From positions 44,139,686 through 44,203,685 of the forward strand of contig NC_083604.1 of the NCBI RefSeq assembly GCF_029168945.1: a DNA stretch of 64,000 nt, given 5' to 3'. This document shows positions 60,232 to 64,000 of the stretch, in pieces; position 1 is the first letter of the stretch; each line of letters starts with the position of its first letter. Origin of the DNA: Cannabis sativa (Eukaryota; Streptophyta; Magnoliopsida; Rosales; Cannabaceae). A program made the position numbers and the translations under genes. The notes beneath the pieces are model-generated. The model saw nothing but the letters and a program-made list of their open reading frames with translations, was not told the origin of the DNA and did no database searches.

Positions 60232-61649
60232 TTAAAGTTCAAGATGAAGTAGTGGCTGGTCGGCCTAGAGGCTTTTCAGTCTCGAGCAGTGGAATGTTGC
60301 TATATAAAGCTCGAGTTTGTGTTCCTAGTGTGGATGAGCTTAAGAAAGAAATACTGGATGAAGCTCACACCACGCCTTATTCGTTGCATCCGGGAACCAC
60401 CAAGATGTATCAGGATTTGAAACCCTACTTCTGGTGGTATGGGATGAAAAGAGATGTGGTGGACTATGTGTCCAAATGTTTAACCTGCCAGCAAATTAAG
60501 GCTGAACATCAGAGGCCGGCAGGATTATTGCAACCTTTAGTCCTTTTAGAATGGAAGTGGGAGGACATTGCAATGGACTTCGTAACTGGTTTGCCTAGAA
60601 CTACCGGGATGTATGATTCGGTATGGGTCATTGTGGACAGATTCAGAAAGTCAGCTCACTTCTTACCAGTGAAAGTTACATATTCAGTGGATCAATATGC
60701 TGAATTGTATGTGAAGGAGATAGTTCGTCTCCATGGAGCCCCTAAATCTATTGTATCAGATAGGGATCCAAAGTTCACATCGAAGTTTTGGGTGAGTCTT
60801 CAGAAGGCTATGGGTACCAAGTTAAAGTTTAGTACAGCCTTTCACCCTCAGACTGATGGCCAGTCAGAAAGAACTATCCAGATTTTAGAAGACCTACTGC
60901 GAGCCTGTGTCATGGACTTTGAGGGTTCATGGAGTAAGTACTTGCCTTTAATTGAATTCTCCTACAACAACAGCTACCAAAGTACAATAGGGATGGCTCC
61001 CTATGAGATGTTATATGGTAGAAAATTTCGTTCTCCTATTCATTGGGACGAGACAGGAGAAAGGAAGTACCTGGGTCTAGAGTTAGTGCAGAGGACCAAT
61101 GAAGCTATTGATAAGATCAAGGCTCGGATGCTTGCTTCTCAAAGCAGGCAGAAAAGTTATGCTGATCCGAAGCGTAGAGATGTTACATTCCAGGCAGGAG
61201 AACATGTTTTCCTGCGGGTTTCACCAATGAAGGGTATTAGACGCTTCGGGAAGAAGGGTAAATTAAGCCCTAGGTTCATTGGGCCATTTCAGATACTTGA
61301 GAAGGTCGGGCAGGTAGCGTATCGGCTAGCCTTACCACCAGCACTATCGGCTGTTCATGACGTATTTCACATTTCTATGTTAAGGAAATACGTGTTAGAC
61401 CCTACTCATGTCTTGAGTTATGAAGCCCTTGAACTTCAACCAGACTTATCCTATGAAGAGCAACCTGTTCAGATTTTGGATAGGAAAGAAAAAGTTCTTC
61501 GGAACAAGACTATTGCACTGGTTAAGGTGCTCTGGAGGAACAGTAAGGTGGAAGAAGCCACCTGGGAGTTGGAGTCGGATATGAGAACTCAGCATCCAGA
61601 GCTATTCAGGTTAGATTTCGAGGACGAAATCCTATTAACGGGGGGATAA
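60226..61649 (+). pseudogene. Gypsy integrase with chromodomain-like C terminus
   Basis: 465 codons open from 60252 to TAA 61647-61649, in a frame shifted from RT. Zinc region with HPGTTKMYQDL and CLTCQQIK; catalytic core with MDFVTGLPR, VSDRDPKFTSKFW and [14 protein letters not shown]; then FSYNNSYQSTIGMAPYE, GKLSPRFIGPFQI, HDVFHISMLRKYV, and the tail VKVLWRNSKVEEATWELE. No lesion inside this segment. Homologous segment by segment to the minus-strand Gypsy integrase. Confidence 0.94.
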
Positions 61650-61650
61650 T
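61638..61650 (+). other. Gypsy polypurine tract
   Basis: ACGGGGGGATAAT directly before LTR 2; it overlaps the integrase stop codon. Confidence 0.8.
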
Positions 61651-62598
61651 TGTAATGACCGCTCTAGTAATTTGGATTAGTAAGGGCAATTAGCACTAAT
61701 TTTTATTATTTTATTATTATTTGTGAATTAATTTATTTGTGGACCCCAATATTTAGAAATAAATATTAGGGGTATTATCTAGCTTATATGTGTAATATGT
61801 TATTTTTGTAATTTTTGTTCGGCGACAACGGAAAATGCGATGGATGGCTAGATTGATCACATGGGTAAGTTTAGAACCTTATTTCATAGTGGGAAATATT
61901 TTAGAGAAAATATTTTATCGGGATTGAGCGGGGTTATGGAAATTGACCATTTTACCCCTAGCTTTAAAATACCTAAGTTGTAATCTTAAGGGCTTTTTAG
62001 TCATTAGTAAATTGGTTAAATGAGGGTTAGGTGGCAGCCTTGGGTGATGACACCTATTTTATTTTAATATAATTGAATGAAAAGGGGTTTTATTTTTTTT
62101 TAAAAAAAAAGAAATTAAAATTAGAGGAAATCAATTTCTCCTTTCTCTCTCTTGGGGTTCGGCTCTCACAAACCAGAAGGAAAACTCAATTTTTCTTCAT
62201 AATTTTCTGTATTTTCAACCAAAGATTCAAGGAAAAATAACTAAGGTAACCCTAGCTCCTTTCTTTTTCAAGTTCATGAAGTTGTATTTTGGTTTCAAGA
62301 AATGATTTTGGGTTATAGGGGCTGTTAGGGTTTGAGGTTTGCTTAGTTCGAATTTTAGGGTTTGTTTGGCTTAAGTTTGGTTCTTGGTAGCTGGTTTAGA
62401 GATTGGTTGTTAGTTTTGTGTAATTTTAAGCTTTGAGTTCAAAGCTTTGAACTTTAATGGCAAGTGGAGATTTGGTGTGTTTTTCTGTGAAATACTGGCT
62501 GGGTTTTATTGTTTATGCATTGTTTAGGAGCTCTGGAAAGTTTGGTATCATTTGGTGGAAAATTGAGCAATGGAGGAGGTGTTTTGGGAATACTGGTG

Positions 62599-62642
62599 CA
62601 AACCGGGGTTTGCAATGCCACAAAAACCGGCTAGCCGGTTTT
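62599..62642. repeat. Palindrome region in Gypsy LTR 2
   Basis: First palindrome reduced to GCAAACCGGGGTTTGC. The second, at 62623-62642, is a perfect 20-bp palindrome centred on CCGGCTAGCCGG, against CTGGCTAGCCAG in LTR 1. Confidence 0.92.
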
Positions 62643-63218
62643 GGCAGGATTCCCGAACACTTCGTTCTCTCAATTTTTGTCCATTTCAGTGCCTCGGTTG
62701 GGTGTTTCCCCATTTCCAGAGTTAGAATAACCCCTTTAGAGTATAGCAGAACCTAGGGTTTTGGTTTTGGTTTCACCGGGATTAGGGTTTTAATCATGTG
62801 GCTTACCCGGTTTCAATATGTGATTAGGGCATCCATCTAGCACGAGAATTCCGTTCAGGTCGGCCAACACACTTGAATTCGGAAAACAGGTAAGAACTGT
62901 GTATAATGTATGATGTGATTATCTGAATGTATGCATGTGTTAATATGTATACATGCTTATTTGTTGTGATTCATACACTACCAACACTTGTACGGTTGCG
63001 GTACGGAGTGCATTGGTAAGGTGTATGATGTTTAGAAGTACGTCACGGTGTTACCAGCACTTGTACGGGAAGGTACAAGGTGTTTGTGGTACAACACTTG
63101 ATAGTACGCAAGGTGCGGTCATACCTTACCTACACTAGTACGAAGATATACTGAGTGCATGTGGTACATGGTACATGGTCGTATCCTAGTTAGAACGTTC
63201 ATACTTATCTGTTAAGCT

Positions 63219-63250
63219 CTGTAAATAGGTGTATGGGCGCCTATTTACAG
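63219..63250. repeat. Conserved LTR hairpin (LTR 2)
   Basis: Same 11-bp stem and 10-base loop as at 40305-40336 and 56282-56313. Confidence 0.93.
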
Positions 63251-63676
63251 GTCAGAAATTATATGATATGTTATATGCATTTCTTGCGGGTACGTTGACT
63301 CACAGTTTCTGCTTCCGTGTGTAGGTAAAGGAAAGGCGAAGGCTGAACAGGAATGAACCTGAGCTCGGGTGAGATTGTACATGTCAAGCAGCGCGACCTG
63401 GAATGTTCGGTCTCGGGACATCTGGGAGTTGTTTTGAAAGTCGCTGTGCGACCTGTAAATCTGTATATTTTGGAATGTATGCTTGAAAAGTAAATTTTAT
63501 TAAGTTTCAAAAAAAACGGGATCCCGGCACTTGTAAATATTTTATTAAATTACAAAGTTTGGTATTTAATGCAAAAGTTTTAATTTGACACGTTTTTCGA
63601 GAAATTTCTTTGATTAGCAAAGATTGCACAATAATTGAAAAAGCACTGTAGCGTGCCTTAGCATTAGGGTGTTACA

Positions 63677-64000
63677 ATTTTGGTATCAGAGCCGCCAGGT
63701 TTGTCTACCGAAGCTTGCTATGACATGTACAATCTTCATCAGAGAAAGCTCGGTTCACGGTTCAGTAAGCCCGTACTTGTTTAGTACTTTAATAAATGTG
63801 AATGTGAAAGCATGTTAGGAAGCATATTAGATTTTAATTAATTATATATAAAAAAAAAAGTGTGTTGCCTTTAAGTCTTTAAGAGCGGTGTTAATTTTGA
63901 TCGCTGTCTAACCTGCCTGGCTTATGGATTCGCAGGCTAAGTCCTATTAAATGGACGTCCCGCGAAATACAAGAAGTCAGGGTGATATGGTTGAGACTGG
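63677..64000 (+). mobile_element. Start of a second Gypsy internal region
   Basis: Primer site TGGTATCAGAGC at 63681-63692, then sequence nearly identical to 56743-57065, with the gag ATG at 63951. A simple retrotransposon would have flanking host DNA here instead. Cut by the window edge after 50 bases of gag. Confidence 0.92.

Larger units (their letters stand above)
61651..63676 (+). repeat. Gypsy LTR 2, shared middle LTR of the array
   Basis: 2026 bp. Compared with LTR 1 it lacks about 41-44 bp near 61769, has a 6-bp loss inside the first palindrome (62599-62614) and a variant second palindrome (62623-62642), and keeps the conserved hairpin (63219-63250). Confidence 0.94.
54670..64000 (+). 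mobile_element. Gypsy (Tekay-like) tandem array: LTR-internal-LTR-internal
   Basis: LTR 54670-56742, internal region 56743-61650 with full gag-pol, LTR 61651-63676, then a second internal region beginning with the same primer site and gag start (63677-64000) and cut by the window edge. The 5-bp sequence before the first LTR is CTAGT. Gag-pol has only two frameshifts and two or three stops, so it is much younger than the minus-strand Gypsy element. Confidence 0.93.

Overview
This is a stretch of plant nuclear DNA, almost certainly from a flowering plant and probably a eudicot. It contains split, intron-bearing genes, plant-type L1 LINEs with a terminal RNase H, long-LTR Copia and chromovirus-like Gypsy elements primed by initiator-Met tRNA, CACTA and hAT DNA transposons, and one broken class I chitinase gene. 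The species cannot be fixed from the sequence alone. About four fifths of the window is recognisable transposon DNA, and no intact host gene was found.

Left part (1-17990): older, mixed DNA. A near-complete L1-type LINE runs off the left edge (1-4343, poly-A 4328-4343). It is followed by a possible gene scrap and a non-autonomous CACTA element (5501-8143, TSD ACA) rich in subterminal hairpins. Next come a decayed hAT transposase gene with its two tiny 3' exons still readable (8508-10359), a GC-rich hAT-type end (to 11207), a 5'-truncated LINE on the minus strand (13216-14660), a second hAT-type end (to 15900), and a GH19 class I chitinase pseudogene that starts exactly where that hAT end stops (15901-17220).

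Middle part (17991-41117): a solo Copia LTR (17991-19873, TSD ATATG), then an old minus-strand Gypsy element (19920-41117, TSD AACAC). The Gypsy element has been split twice: by a full 10-kb Copia element (22410-32452, TSD TTATG) inside its integrase region, and by a solo Gypsy LTR of another family (38704-40749) inside one of its own LTRs.

Right part (41118-64000): degenerate filler, then a second 10-kb Copia element on the plus strand (42388-52494, TSD CTTTT). Its two LTRs are nearly identical but its coding region is in ruins, which suggests a non-autonomous element moved by a relative. After more filler comes a diverged Copia LTR fragment (53106-54669), interrupted by a plus-strand Gypsy array of LTR, internal region, LTR, and the start of another internal region (54670-64000), which continues past the window.

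The order of events can be read from nesting: the host chitinase locus and DNA transposons, then the minus-strand Gypsy, then the Copia and solo-LTR insertions. The most unusual signals are a duplicated leader motif kept at the same spacing in both 10-kb Copia elements, palindromes in the Gypsy LTRs that change sequence while staying palindromic, a 27-bp perfect hairpin at one end of the CACTA element, and the LTR-internal-LTR-internal Gypsy array. I saw no tRNA, rRNA, CRISPR or bacterial-type feature.
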